This document shows positions 17,463 through 25,861 of a stretch of DNA of 64,000 bases, in pieces. The notes beneath the pieces were generated by a model that did not search any database, was not told the origin of the DNA, and saw only the letters and a list, made by a program, of their open reading frames with translations. The position numbers and the translations under genes are program-made. The DNA comes from PALG01 sp964495885 (GTDB lineage: Bacteria > Bacteroidota > Bacteroidia > Flavobacteriales > Flavobacteriaceae): contig CAZBWO010000006.1 of NCBI GenBank assembly GCA_964495885.1, positions 1 through 64,000 of the forward strand. Reading direction: 5' to 3'. How positions within the stretch are numbered: position 1 is the stretch's first letter; each line of letters starts with the position of its first letter.

Positions 17463-17600
17463 ACGTGTAAGAGACTCCTTAAGGAGGATTTTTGATTGGT
17501 ATTTTGAATAATCCTTAAATTTAAGAAAATATCCATTGTGGATTCCTAAAAGCTTGTTAAGGACTTCGGAATTTCTAAGGGAAAGTTATAATTTTAAGGG

Positions 17601-18743
17601 ATGGAAAAGAAAAATAGGCCTACCGGATTTGTATTTACGAAGCATATTCCAGAGGAGCAAACACCCTTTGAACGCCTTTTTGAGATTTTTCAGGAATTGA
17701 TAACACATACTTCTGGGGATTTTGACGAAGCAATAGATTGGCTTCGCCAGTTGGACGAGGAATACCAACTTACCACAAAAGATTACACCATTGATGATTT
17801 TATTGAAGAGTTAAAGGAAAAGGGATTCATTCGGGAGGAAATTAAACCTAGTGGTAATGGCAGTGGAGAAGGGGAAGGGCAATGGAAAATGTCTGAAAAA
17901 TTGGAACGTTCCCTTCGGAAACGCGCTTTGGAACAAATTTTCGGAAACTTAAAAAAAAGTACGCAAGGAAATCATAAAACAAAATATACCGGTAAAGGGG
18001 ATGAGCAGGCAGGGGAGTTCAGAAACTATCAATTTGGAGACGGCTTGGAACAGATTTCCATAACGGAAAGTTTGAAGAATGCGCAAATTAATCATGGTTT
18101 GGGCAACTTCCACCTTACCGAAAATGATTTGGTGGTGGAGGAAACTACCTATAAGGCCCAAATGAGTACGGTTTTGATGATAGACATAAGTCATAGTATG
18201 ATTTTGTACGGGGAAGATCGTATCACGCCCGCAAAGAAAGTGGCGATGGCTCTTTCAGAATTAATTACTACCCGCTACCCAAAGGATACATTAGATATTT
18301 TGGTTTTTGGAAATGATGCGTGGCCCATCCAGATTAAAGACTTACCCTATTTAAATGTGGGACCGTACCATACCAATACTGTGGCAGGCTTGCAATTGGC
18401 GATGGATATCCTTAGAAGGAAGCGCAATACCAACAAACAGATTTTTATGATTACAGATGGAAAACCCAGCTGCTTGCAATTGCCAGATGGGCGCTACTAT
18501 AAAAACAGTGTAGGGTTGGATGAACATATTGTGAATAAATGCTATATGATGGCCCGTCAAGCCCGGAAGTTGCGAATCCCCATTACTACTTTTATGATTG
18601 CTGAAGACCCTTATTTAATGCGGTTTGTAGACCATTTTACCGCAGCAAATCAAGGAAAGGCATTTTACACCGGATTGAAAGGACTGGGCGAAATGATTTT
18701 TACCGATTACGAAACCAATAGACGAAAAAGAATTAGAGGATGA
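17601..18743 (+). CDS. VWA domain protein, partner of AAA+ ATPase
   Basis: A 380-residue cytoplasmic protein. The N-terminal ~170 residues are charged and helical; residues ~188-375 form a von Willebrand factor A domain with an intact metal-binding site (DISHS at 195-199, Thr in GPYHTNT near 258-260, and Asp286 in ITDGKP). VWA proteins of this kind pair with AAA+ ATPases in metal insertion or in remodelling of protein complexes (ChlD/ChlI-type or MoxR-type logic). The stop overlaps the start of the AAA+ gene by 4 bp (18740-18743), so the two proteins are surely partners. The client is not identifiable. Confidence 0.88.
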   Translation: MEKKNRPTGFVFTKHIPEEQTPFERLFEIFQELITHTSGDFDEAIDWLRQLDEEYQLTTKDYTIDDFIEELKEKGFIREEIKPSGNGSGEGEGQWKMSEKLERSLRKRALEQIFGNLKKSTQGNHKTKYTGKGDEQAGEFRNYQFGDGLEQISITESLKNAQINHGLGNFHLTENDLVVEETTYKAQMSTVLMIDISHSMILYGEDRITPAKKVAMALSELITTRYPKDTLDILVFGNDAWPIQIKDLPYLNVGPYHTNTVAGLQLAMDILRRKRNTNKQIFMITDGKPSCLQLPDGRYYKNSVGLDEHIVNKCYMMARQARKLRIPITTFMIAEDPYLMRFVDHFTAANQGKAFYTGLKGLGEMIFTDYETNRRKRIRG

Positions 18744-20212
18744 AAAAGGAAATGGATACAATTACGACACTTGGCGAACTAAAAGCCGCTGGATATCAAT
18801 ACAAATCTGTGAAGGAAGAACTTCGGCGAAATTTGCTGCAACGGCTCATGAAAAAGGAAGCTACGTTTGAAGGGATTCACGGCTATGATTATTCGGTGAT
18901 TCCAGAATTGGAACGTGCCATTCTTTCTAAACATAACATTAACTTACTAGGTTTGCGCGGACAAGCAAAAACCAGATTGGCAAGACAGATGGTACGACTC
19001 TTGGATGAATACATTCCCTACGTAGCAGGGAGTGAAATTAATGACGACCCCTTTAAACCCATTTCACGCTTTGCCAAGGATATTATTGACGAACTAGGGG
19101 ATGATACGCCTATCGCTTGGTTGCATCGTGAGGACCGCTTTGCGGAAAAATTGGCAACTCCAGATGTGACGGTAGCCGATTTAATTGGCGATGTAGATCC
19201 TATTAAAGCGGCAAACCTTAAATTGACCTATGCAGATGATCGGGTGATTCATTTTGGAATGATCCCAAGGGCCAACCGTTGTATTTTTGTCATTAACGAA
19301 CTTCCAGATTTACAGGCACGCATTCAAGTAACGCTTTTTAATATCCTTCAGGAAGGAGATGTGCAAATTCGTGGTTTTAAGCTTCGGTTGCCGTTGGACA
19401 TTCAGTTTGTGTTTACGGCGAATCCGGAAGATTATACCAATAGGGGGAGTATTGTCACCCCACTGAAAGATAGAATTGGTTCCCAAATCCTTACTCATTA
19501 TCCTGAAGATATTGCCATTGCCCGTTCCATTACAGCACAGGAAACTTCCGAAGCACTTTCCGAAAAGGAACATATCCATGTGCCTGAATTGGCAAAGGAT
19601 ATTTTGGAGCAAATAAGTTTTGAAGCACGAAAGAGTCCTTACATTGATGTGAAAAGTGGAGTAAGTGCCCGTTTGAGTATTACGGCTTTTGAAAATTTGT
19701 TGAGTACCGCGGAAAGAAGGGCTATTGCTAATGGGGATAAGGAAACCGTTGTGCGATTAGGGGATTTTATGGGTATTATCCCTGCCATTACCGGGAAAGT
19801 GGAATTGGTATACGAAGGGGAACAGGAAGGGGCTGCTGAAGTGGCCAAAAATTTAATTGCCGAAGCCGTTAAAACACAATTTGAACTGTATTTCCCCAAA
19901 ATTGAAAAACTAAAAAAGGAAACCGATAAAGATCCTTACGATGATTTGGTGGCTTGGTTTTTTGAGCAAAGCGGATTTGAATTGTTGGACTCCATGAGAG
20001 ATGCCGCATATCAGGAGAAATTGGATGGAATTGGGCCGTTGGAAACTTTACTTCAAAAATACGCGCCGGAAACTTCAAACGCCGACCGTCATTTTTTTAA
20101 GGAATTTGTGCTTTGGGCACTTTCGGAACATAAAAAGTTAAGCAGACATACTGTGGGGGACGGCCTTCATTTTAAAGATGTGTATGGGGGATATATAAGT
20201 GGGCTACAGTAA
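18740..20212 (+). CDS. AAA+ ATPase, magnesium-chelatase/MoxR-like
   Basis: A 490-residue protein with an AAA+ module: Walker A GLRGQAKT at 71-78, Walker B position CIFVINELPD at 181-190, sensor 1 Asn218 in FTANPED, arginine-finger region PLKDRIGSQ around 231-240, then a helical lid (from about 260, HVPELAKDILEQI). The Walker B acid pair is Asn186-Glu187 instead of Asp-Glu; the glutamate that activates water is kept, so hydrolysis is still plausible. It belongs to the ChlI/MoxR side of the AAA+ superfamily and is coupled to the VWA gene. It ends 9 bp inside the convergent TSUP gene. Confidence 0.85.
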   Translation: MKKEMDTITTLGELKAAGYQYKSVKEELRRNLLQRLMKKEATFEGIHGYDYSVIPELERAILSKHNINLLGLRGQAKTRLARQMVRLLDEYIPYVAGSEINDDPFKPISRFAKDIIDELGDDTPIAWLHREDRFAEKLATPDVTVADLIGDVDPIKAANLKLTYADDRVIHFGMIPRANRCIFVINELPDLQARIQVTLFNILQEGDVQIRGFKLRLPLDIQFVFTANPEDYTNRGSIVTPLKDRIGSQILTHYPEDIAIARSITAQETSEALSEKEHIHVPELAKDILEQISFEARKSPYIDVKSGVSARLSITAFENLLSTAERRAIANGDKETVVRLGDFMGIIPAITGKVELVYEGEQEGAAEVAKNLIAEAVKTQFELYFPKIEKLKKETDKDPYDDLVAWFFEQSGFELLDSMRDAAYQEKLDGIGPLETLLQKYAPETSNADRHFFKEFVLWALSEHKKLSRHTVGDGLHFKDVYGGYISGLQ

Positions 20213-20965
20213 TTCTGGAATTGCTTTCAGTAATAAAACAATACCACTTATTACCATAATGGCGATGACCCATCGCCTAAACGCTAGTTTGGTCATCCGT
20301 TTTAATAGGAGTTTTCCAAAGTAGTTTCCCAAGGAAGCACCAAGTCCTAATGCAATACCGTAAGTCCATAGTGCTGGACTCAATAAACCAAAGAATGCAT
20401 AACCGCTTATTTGTGAAAGTCCCAAAAAGAAGGATTGTGCAGCCTTGGTAGCAACTAGTTCTTCCTTTTCAATACCAATATTGAGTAAAAAAGGGTTGAG
20501 AATGGGACCCATGCCTCCTGTAAACGTACCTACAATAGAAATAAAAAACCCCAAGGGTATAAAGTGCCAAAGTTTCACGGGGAAAGAACTGCTTTTCTTT
20601 CCGAAGCGATATTGAAAAAAGGTGCTAATTAGGAAAAGAGCCACAATGACTTGAATCCAATAAATCTTTACTTCAGAAAACCACCAAGCGGCAATTAGTG
20701 CGCCTATCATGGCAGAGGGTACAAAATACCAGAAGACTTTCCAATTAATGTATTTCCAAAATAATGCAATGCGTGCCGGTCTGCTAATGAATGCACCTAG
20801 ATTAATAACAGGGGCTGTTTGAGAGGTACCAATCAAAAAATTTAGGATGGGAATTTGCATCATGGCCCCGCCGCCGCCGCTAATGGTAGATAGGGTAAAG
20901 GTAGCAGTTCCCAAAAAGAAGAGCCCAATAAGAAGTACCCATGATATTTCGGAAAGGAAATCCAT
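20204..20965 (-). CDS. TSUP family permease (TauE/SafE)
   Basis: A 253-residue integral membrane protein with about eight hydrophobic segments. The duplicated motif pattern of the TauE/SafE family is visible (SGGGGAMMQIPILNF at ~28-42 and FTGGMGPILNPFLL at ~145-158). Members export or import sulfite, sulfonates or small organosulfur anions; the substrate here is unknown. It is convergent with the AAA+ gene (9-bp overlap), and a terminator separates it from the LysM gene upstream. Confidence 0.85.
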   Translation of the reverse strand: MDFLSEISWVLLIGLFFLGTATFTLSTISGGGGAMMQIPILNFLIGTSQTAPVINLGAFISRPARIALFWKYINWKVFWYFVPSAMIGALIAAWWFSEVKIYWIQVIVALFLISTFFQYRFGKKSSSFPVKLWHFIPLGFFISIVGTFTGGMGPILNPFLLNIGIEKEELVATKAAQSFFLGLSQISGYAFFGLLSPALWTYGIALGLGASLGNYFGKLLLKRMTKLAFRRWVIAIMVISGIVLLLKAIPELL

Positions 20966-20992
20966 AAAAAAATCCCGCTATAAGCGGGATGA
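20966..20992 (-). terminator. Terminator of LysM gene
   Basis: Minus-strand ATCCCGCT/AGCGGGAT hairpin (plus 20972-20979 and 20983-20990) followed by T7, between the LysM stop and the TSUP start. Confidence 0.85.
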
Positions 20993-21012
20993 ATGTACAA
21001 TTTTTAAATTGT

Positions 21013-21390
21013 TTATAGGTTTGGGATTACCAATTCCTGTCCGGGATGGATGATATCCGGATTACTTAGAATATTTCTATTGGCTTCAAAAATAGCGTTG
21101 TATTTCATGGCGTTTCCGTAGTAATGCTTAGCGATCTTGCTAAGGGATTCCCCGCTTTCCACGGTATGTCTGGCATAGACGGAATCATCTGCTACTTTAA
21201 TATCTGCCATGATATCGGAAGGATTTTCTCCTCCTACTTTTTTAATTTCATCCCAAAGAAGGTCTTTTTCATATTGGGTTTGGGTGGTCCCCCAAACTTT
21301 TAATTGGCCGTTCTCTACTTTTACGTCTCCATCTTGAACATTAAGTTTTTCTCCAAGATCCAAGACACTTTGATATTTCTGCTTCACCAT
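21013..21390 (-). CDS. BON-like/LysM domain protein (Kbp/YgaU type)
   Basis: A 125-residue soluble protein without a signal peptide. The N-terminal half (LGEKLNVQDGDVKVENGQL) resembles the BON-type domain and residues ~70-125 are a LysM domain (YARHTVESGESLSKIAKHYY ... HPGQELVIPN). This two-domain layout is that of E. coli Kbp (YgaU), a cytoplasmic potassium-binding protein. The assignment to potassium binding is by homology only. A TAACTTTA box on the minus strand (21417-21424) is a candidate promoter, and ATTATT-GGGT-AATAAT (21450-21465) is an inverted repeat just upstream. Confidence 0.82.
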   Translation of the reverse strand: MVKQKYQSVLDLGEKLNVQDGDVKVENGQLKVWGTTQTQYEKDLLWDEIKKVGGENPSDIMADIKVADDSVYARHTVESGESLSKIAKHYYGNAMKYNAIFEANRNILSNPDIIHPGQELVIPNL

Positions 21391-21475
21391 GATTTAAAAG
21401 GTTTATGTTAACATTATAAAGTTACAAATTTTAATTTATTGAAAAACCGATTATTGGGTAATAATGATTTCTTAA

Positions 21476-21590
21476 CCCAAAAAAATGGCACCCATTTCAA
21501 GTTCAGCGGAGAAACCTTGCGGTTCATCTGGGGAGACGGCTGAGATCAAGAAATAAGGTGCCTGGTTTTTGTAAAGATCGTTGCTTTGGG
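21476..21590 (-). ncRNA. Candidate structured small RNA (~110 nt)
   Basis: On the minus strand the sequence folds into one long rod. From the outside in: CCCAAA/TTTGGG (plus 21585-21590 with 21476-21481), GGCACC/GGTGCC (21557-21562 with 21487-21492), ATTTC/GAAAT (21550-21554 with 21494-21498), CTCAGC/GCTGAA-type pairing (21539-21544 with 21502-21507), then AGA-AACC closed by a GCAA tetraloop (GNRA) and GGTT-TCT (21510-21529). The GGTGCC side is followed by A and seven T, a terminator signature. An exact TATATTTG promoter box lies just upstream. I could not match it to SRP RNA (no GGAAGGAAGCAG core), 6S RNA, tmRNA or a riboswitch I know. It lies between the YdeI-like and LysM genes. Confidence 0.5.
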
Positions 21591-21593
21591 ATT

Positions 21594-21601
21594 CAAATAT
21601 A
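21594..21601 (-). promoter_or_regulatory. Promoter -7 element of the RNA candidate
   Basis: TATATTTG on the minus strand, exact match to TAnnTTTG. A transcript would start near 21588. The -33 region is AT-rich without a clear TTTG at 19 bp. Confidence 0.5.
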
Positions 21602-21624
21602 GCTGAAACTTTTCAATAAAAATA

Positions 21625-22194
21625 TTATCCTCTCAATTTTTGTCCCTTCTCACAAAATTGAATAATCTCTGTAATTCTTTTCTTTCGGGTCTCCTCCCTC
21701 TTTGCTTGAAAGAGCCAACTTAAATAGGATTTTCGGTAGCCTCTTGCAAAATTTTGGTAATTCTGAAAAGCAATTGGAGCCCTATTGAAGGCTTTTTGCA
21801 AATCTTCTGGGATCACTAAATTTTCCACATCGTCCATCGCAGACCAAGTTCCCGTACGTTTTGCTAAGGCAATCATTTCTTGTCCGCTTTCATGCATAAG
21901 CCCTTCATTTTCCAATTCTATGATATATTGCTTATTAACGGCACTCCAGTAACTTTTGGGGTTTCTAGGGCAGAAATATTGATGGCGTTTTCCATCCCCC
22001 AAACTTTTCACCGTACTATCAATCCAGCCATAGCAAAGTGCTACCCGCACCGCTTCTTCCCATCGCATGGTAGGGATGTTGGTTTCCAGCTTATAAAAAA
22101 TTAGGTATACGCCTTGAGAGTGCTTTTTATGATTGTGGTGTAACCATTCCCTCCATTCCACATCTCTTGGGAAATATAGTTGTGGTTTTTCCAT
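21625..22194 (-). CDS. YdeI/OmpD-associated family protein
   Basis: A 189-residue cytoplasmic protein matching the YdeI family over its length: FPRDVEWREWLHHNH at the start, then WEEAVRVALCYGWIDS, the RFSPRNP-like segment QYFCPRNPKSYWSAVNK, and the helical C-terminus with WLFQAKREETRKKRI. YdeI-like proteins are linked to bacteriocin or peptide resistance in E. coli; the biochemical function is unknown. The start codon overlaps the M1 peptidase stop by 1 bp (TAATG), so it is translated from the peptidase operon. Confidence 0.85.
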   Translation of the reverse strand: MEKPQLYFPRDVEWREWLHHNHKKHSQGVYLIFYKLETNIPTMRWEEAVRVALCYGWIDSTVKSLGDGKRHQYFCPRNPKSYWSAVNKQYIIELENEGLMHESGQEMIALAKRTGTWSAMDDVENLVIPEDLQKAFNRAPIAFQNYQNFARGYRKSYLSWLFQAKREETRKKRITEIIQFCEKGQKLRG

Positions 22195-23825
22195 TAGGAC
22201 TTAATTTCCTCGGAATTAATAAAAAAATCTGCCTTTACTTGCACAGATTCAACAGGACTTTGGAACTTTTTAGTTTTCCAATCTGCTGTTGGAAAAATCC
22301 ATTCTTCTTTTCCGTTGATAAGAACAATAATGGGCATGTCAAATTTTTCTATGATATCAGTATACCGAAACTTCAATTCTCCATTTACTTTTTGGTATTC
22401 TAGTTTCGGAATCATAGTAGTTCGTAAATACTGCTGCCAAAATTCGGTTAAATCAATTCCAGATTTTTCGCTTATATAATCCTCCACTTGTACTGAAGAA
22501 ACTGTTTGATGTTGAAAGTGGGTATTAAGCCCTGTGAGTATGTTCCGCCACTTTTCATCGTCTTCCAGTAGTTGTCGTAGGGTATGTAAAATATTTGCCC
22601 CTTTGTAATACATATCGCCGCTACCTTCATGATGCACCCCATACTGCCCAATAATGGGTCTGTCATTTTGAATCATATGGCGTGTGCCAATCACGTATTC
22701 TGAAGCTGCTTGGGGGCCAAAATGGTAATCCAAATACAAATTTTCCGAATACGCCGTAAACCCTTCATGAATCCACATATCGGCTACATCCCTGTTCGTA
22801 ATATTGTTAGCAAACCATTCATGGCCAGCCTCGTGGATGATGATAAAATCAAATTTTAATCCCCAACCTGTTAAACTTAAATCCCTTCCCAAATACCCAT
22901 TTTGGTATTTATTTCCATAAGTCACACTACTTTGGTGCTCCATTCCCAAATAAGGAACTTCCACTAATTTAAAACTATCCTCATAAAAAGGGTAGGGGCC
23001 GAACCAATATTCAAAAGCCTTCATCATTTTTGGAACTTGCTTAAATTGTCTTTTAGCTTCTGAAAGATTGTTTTTCAAAACATAATAATCCAAATCCAAT
23101 GTACCATTCAATCCTTTGTATTCTTCCGAAAATTGCACGTAATCCCCAATATTGATGTTTACCCCATAGTTATTAATGGGATTTACCACTTTCCAATGCC
23201 AAGTTTTATTGTTTTTACCTTCTGTTACTTCATTTAAACGGCCATTGCCTACCGCAACCAGATTACTTGGAGCCGTAATTTCCAAATCAATTCCCTGATC
23301 TGGTTCATCATATGGATGGTCCTTGTTGGGCCACCAAATACTTGCGCCAATTCCTTGATTGGAGGTTGCAATAAATGGAGTTCCGTTTTTATCCTTACTC
23401 CAGGTAAAACCACCATCCCATGGGGGATGCTTAGCTACTCTGGGTGTTCCCGAAAAGTACAGTGTAATTTGCTGCGTGGAATTCTGTTGCGGAAGGCTTT
23501 TAAGTTGAATAAAATGTGCATTCCCTTCCGAAGTAACTATTAGTGGCTCCCCAAGCTGTTCTACTTTATCCAATTGCATAGGAGGCTGCAAATCTATTTG
23601 AAGGATTTGTTTAGGCTCCAATACGTTGAAGGTAACAGTGTTGCTTCCTTTAATGGATTTGCTTTCTGGGAAAACTTCTACTTTTAAATGGTAATGCTGC
23701 AAATCCCACCAAGCCCTTTCAGGGGTGATACTCCCCCGAAGCGAATCCTGCCTACTGAAAGTTTGTGCCGTGATGGTATTTCCGAAGAAAACCAAGCACA
23801 TTAAAAACACTATATATTTTTTCAT
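22194..23825 (-). CDS. Secreted M1 family aminopeptidase
   Basis: A 543-residue exported zinc peptidase (signal peptide 1-21). An N-terminal beta domain (about 40-230) precedes the gluzincin domain with HEAGH at 331-335 (His331, Glu332, His335), the third ligand Glu354 19 residues further on (WIHEGF), and GMEH at 304-307 in place of the GxMEN substrate motif. All catalytic residues are present, so it should remove N-terminal residues from peptides in the periplasm. It lacks the helical C-terminal domain of large M1 enzymes, as in many short bacterial forms. It is coupled to the M28 peptidase (ATGA overlap) and to the YdeI-like gene, which suggests a peptide-utilisation operon. Confidence 0.93.
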   Translation of the reverse strand: MKKYIVFLMCLVFFGNTITAQTFSRQDSLRGSITPERAWWDLQHYHLKVEVFPESKSIKGSNTVTFNVLEPKQILQIDLQPPMQLDKVEQLGEPLIVTSEGNAHFIQLKSLPQQNSTQQITLYFSGTPRVAKHPPWDGGFTWSKDKNGTPFIATSNQGIGASIWWPNKDHPYDEPDQGIDLEITAPSNLVAVGNGRLNEVTEGKNNKTWHWKVVNPINNYGVNINIGDYVQFSEEYKGLNGTLDLDYYVLKNNLSEAKRQFKQVPKMMKAFEYWFGPYPFYEDSFKLVEVPYLGMEHQSSVTYGNKYQNGYLGRDLSLTGWGLKFDFIIIHEAGHEWFANNITNRDVADMWIHEGFTAYSENLYLDYHFGPQAASEYVIGTRHMIQNDRPIIGQYGVHHEGSGDMYYKGANILHTLRQLLEDDEKWRNILTGLNTHFQHQTVSSVQVEDYISEKSGIDLTEFWQQYLRTTMIPKLEYQKVNGELKFRYTDIIEKFDMPIIVLINGKEEWIFPTADWKTKKFQSPVESVQVKADFFINSEEIKS

Positions 23826-25156
23826 CGCATAATAGAATTTGGAAACCGTACCACACTTTCATGACCATTGGGTCCTACGGAAGCTACCCCAAAAAAGTAA
23901 TTATCAATCACAATACCTTCTAAGGTAAATGCTGTGATGTTTCCTACATAACGGGAATTGTCCCAAGTTGGCGAAGTGGTATCGCGCCAATAGATTTTAT
24001 AACCTACAGCCCCATCTACCTTATCCCATTGCAGTTTCACAGAAGGTTCTACAATTCCTCCAATACTAACGTTTTCTGGGGCAGGTGGCGCCCAAGCTAA
24101 ACTAGCAAGATTGATGGCATTCACAGCAGTAAGTTTTTTAGCATATTCAAAATCTACAAATTTAAGTCGGTCTCCATACTCAATGCCATTTTCCACTCTA
24201 ATATCTTGATGCTGTTGGGTATAATTTTCATGAGCTTCCATGATTCTAATTCCGGCAAAGCCTACATCATTAAAAGGCCGATGATGGCCACCCCTTCCAA
24301 AACGGTCAAGCCGATAAATTTGCACAGGCTTCATTTCTGGCATATAGGTTTGGGTGGTTTTGTGCACATACCGTGCCAGTTGACGGGAAACTCCGTCTAC
24401 TTCCCCTCCATAATAGCGTCTGGCAGTGCGTTCCCTTTCGGTTTCGGTAGGGGGAACCGGTTCACTGAAAATCCTAAACTCCCTATTATTGATGACCCCA
24501 TCTACGCCTTTAATATTTCCGATCATGTCATTATTCAATACACCAATAATGTCCCAATTTTGTTGTTGGGCATATTCCGCAAAACCTTTACCCCCAAACA
24601 GTCCTTGCTCTTCACCGCTAAGCCCTAGGTAAATAATACTGTTTTCAAAAGAATAGTTAGAAAGCACCCTAGCTGCTTCCAGGGTGCCTGCCATCCCGCT
24701 GGCATTGTCATTGGCTCCTGGGGCGTCATCTGTAAAATTATTTGGATCTGAAATCCTGGAGTCTATGTCCCCGCTCATGATAATGTAACGGTTTGGATAT
24801 TTGGTTCCTCGTTGAACGGCAACCACATTTATTACCCATACATCTTTTACAATTCTCCTGTTTTCCCCTTTCGATACAAGATTTTTTTGGTAAAAAACTT
24901 CTAGGCAGTTATTACAATTTGCAGAAATGGTTTCAAATTCCTTTTTGATCCATCTTCTGGCTGCGCCAATCCCCCTAGTGTTGGAAATAGTGTCACTTAG
25001 GGTATGTCTTGTTCCGAAGTTTGCAAGGGTAGTAATGTCACTTTCAATTCTATCTACAGAGATTGCATCTATAATTTCATAAAGTCTTGTATCTTCTTGA
25101 GAATGAATGCCAAGTGAAATAAAAACGAAAAGGAGTAATAAAAAATAATTAGGCAT
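23822..25156 (-). CDS. Secreted M28 family peptidase with fibronectin type III domain
   Basis: A 444-residue exported protein (signal peptide 1-19). The M28 zinc-peptidase core shows Asp150 in PGANDNASG, the Glu182-Glu183 pair in SGEEQGLFGG, Asp210 in LNNDMIG and a His-rich segment GGHHRPF near 290 for the last ligand. The usual first ligand motif HxD appears as GDID at 129-132, with Asp130 at the His position; metal binding may be altered or use the Asp. A fibronectin type III domain fills the C-terminal ~95 residues (PENVSIGGIVEPSVKLQWDK, VGYKIYWRDT). It heads the M28-M1-YdeI operon (minus-strand TATCTTTC box at 25171-25178, 15 bp before the ATG). Confidence 0.87.
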   Translation of the reverse strand: MPNYFLLLLFVFISLGIHSQEDTRLYEIIDAISVDRIESDITTLANFGTRHTLSDTISNTRGIGAARRWIKKEFETISANCNNCLEVFYQKNLVSKGENRRIVKDVWVINVVAVQRGTKYPNRYIIMSGDIDSRISDPNNFTDDAPGANDNASGMAGTLEAARVLSNYSFENSIIYLGLSGEEQGLFGGKGFAEYAQQQNWDIIGVLNNDMIGNIKGVDGVINNREFRIFSEPVPPTETERERTARRYYGGEVDGVSRQLARYVHKTTQTYMPEMKPVQIYRLDRFGRGGHHRPFNDVGFAGIRIMEAHENYTQQHQDIRVENGIEYGDRLKFVDFEYAKKLTAVNAINLASLAWAPPAPENVSIGGIVEPSVKLQWDKVDGAVGYKIYWRDTTSPTWDNSRYVGNITAFTLEGIVIDNYFFGVASVGPNGHESVVRFPNSIMR

Positions 25157-25198
25157 ATTTGTTTTTTGCTGAAAGATACTAAATGCCTTTCATATAAA

Positions 25199-25861
25199 TC
25201 AATAAGGAAATGCTTCGTACGCTATTCCTGTTTGTGGGCCTTTTGGATTCTCAATGGTGTTACTGAAGTTGTAAGGAATAGATTCATAGGGATAGTTGAA
25301 ATCTCCAGCTTTGGTGACTACAAAATGTAAATGTGGATATCCTGCTAGACCTGTTACACCACTTAATCCAATAGTATCTCCTTTGAATACTTTTTCACCT
25401 TTTTCAACGGTAGCTCCATTATTTGTGAGATGCATATATTGAGCAAAAGTTCCGTCTTCATGTTGTATGATAACCAAATTATTGGGGAAACCACCGTCAA
25501 ATCCGGTTTCTTCAATATATACTACTATGCCTTCACGGGAAGCTGTAATTATTTCTCCGATGCTCATGTCAAAATCTATTGCATATTGATCTGGCTGACC
25601 AGGTGCGTGGTAAGATCTACTGCAATGATCTAGATTTACTGTGTAGATTTTACCTACGGGATAGGGGAGTACATATGGAGAAGAGGTCCAATTTGGATAA
25701 GGAACGCTTTCACAAAAATTTTCTGTACCCTCGTTGGGATCCTCATCAGAAGGCAGATTGTTTTGTTGGGTGATTGTTTCGGAAGGGCTGTCATCTTTTT
25801 TATCGCAGGAACCAAATACCAACACTATTGCCAAAATGATATGAAATAGGAGCTTATTCAT
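25199..25861 (-). CDS. M23 family metallopeptidase lipoprotein
   Basis: A 220-residue lipoprotein when started at the ATG at 25861 (lipobox VFGSC); an 8-residue longer frame from 25885 would spoil the signal peptide. The LytM/M23 domain has YAIDFDM with the zinc Asp, GIVVYIEETG, QYMHL and the HLHF active-site motif. Such enzymes cut cell-wall cross-bridges, or serve as non-catalytic partners of other hydrolases. The first ligand His is not obvious before DFDM, as in other members of this subfamily. It overlaps the TolB-like gene by 8 bp and is the last gene of a three-gene set. Confidence 0.82.
   Translation of the reverse strand: MNKLLFHIILAIVLVFGSCDKKDDSPSETITQQNNLPSDEDPNEGTENFCESVPYPNWTSSPYVLPYPVGKIYTVNLDHCSRSYHAPGQPDQYAIDFDMSIGEIITASREGIVVYIEETGFDGGFPNNLVIIQHEDGTFAQYMHLTNNGATVEKGEKVFKGDTIGLSGVTGLAGYPHLHFVVTKAGDFNYPYESIPYNFSNTIENPKGPQTGIAYEAFPY

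Noticed and set aside
17475..17486. Palindrome CTCCTTAAGGAG upstream of the BNR gene as a regulatory site
   Set aside because: It is short, has no T-run, and no promoter box or regulator gene nearby supports it.
21528..21562. TPP riboswitch: GGGG...GGCTGAGA on the plus strand
   Set aside because: Only the CTGAGA part fits. The downstream ACCTGATCTGG and the closing P1 helix are missing, and no plus-strand gene follows.
21476..21590. SRP RNA as identity of the rod-shaped RNA
   Set aside because: Length and shape fit, but the conserved core (CAGG opposite AGCAG with a GGAA-type loop) cannot be found on either strand.
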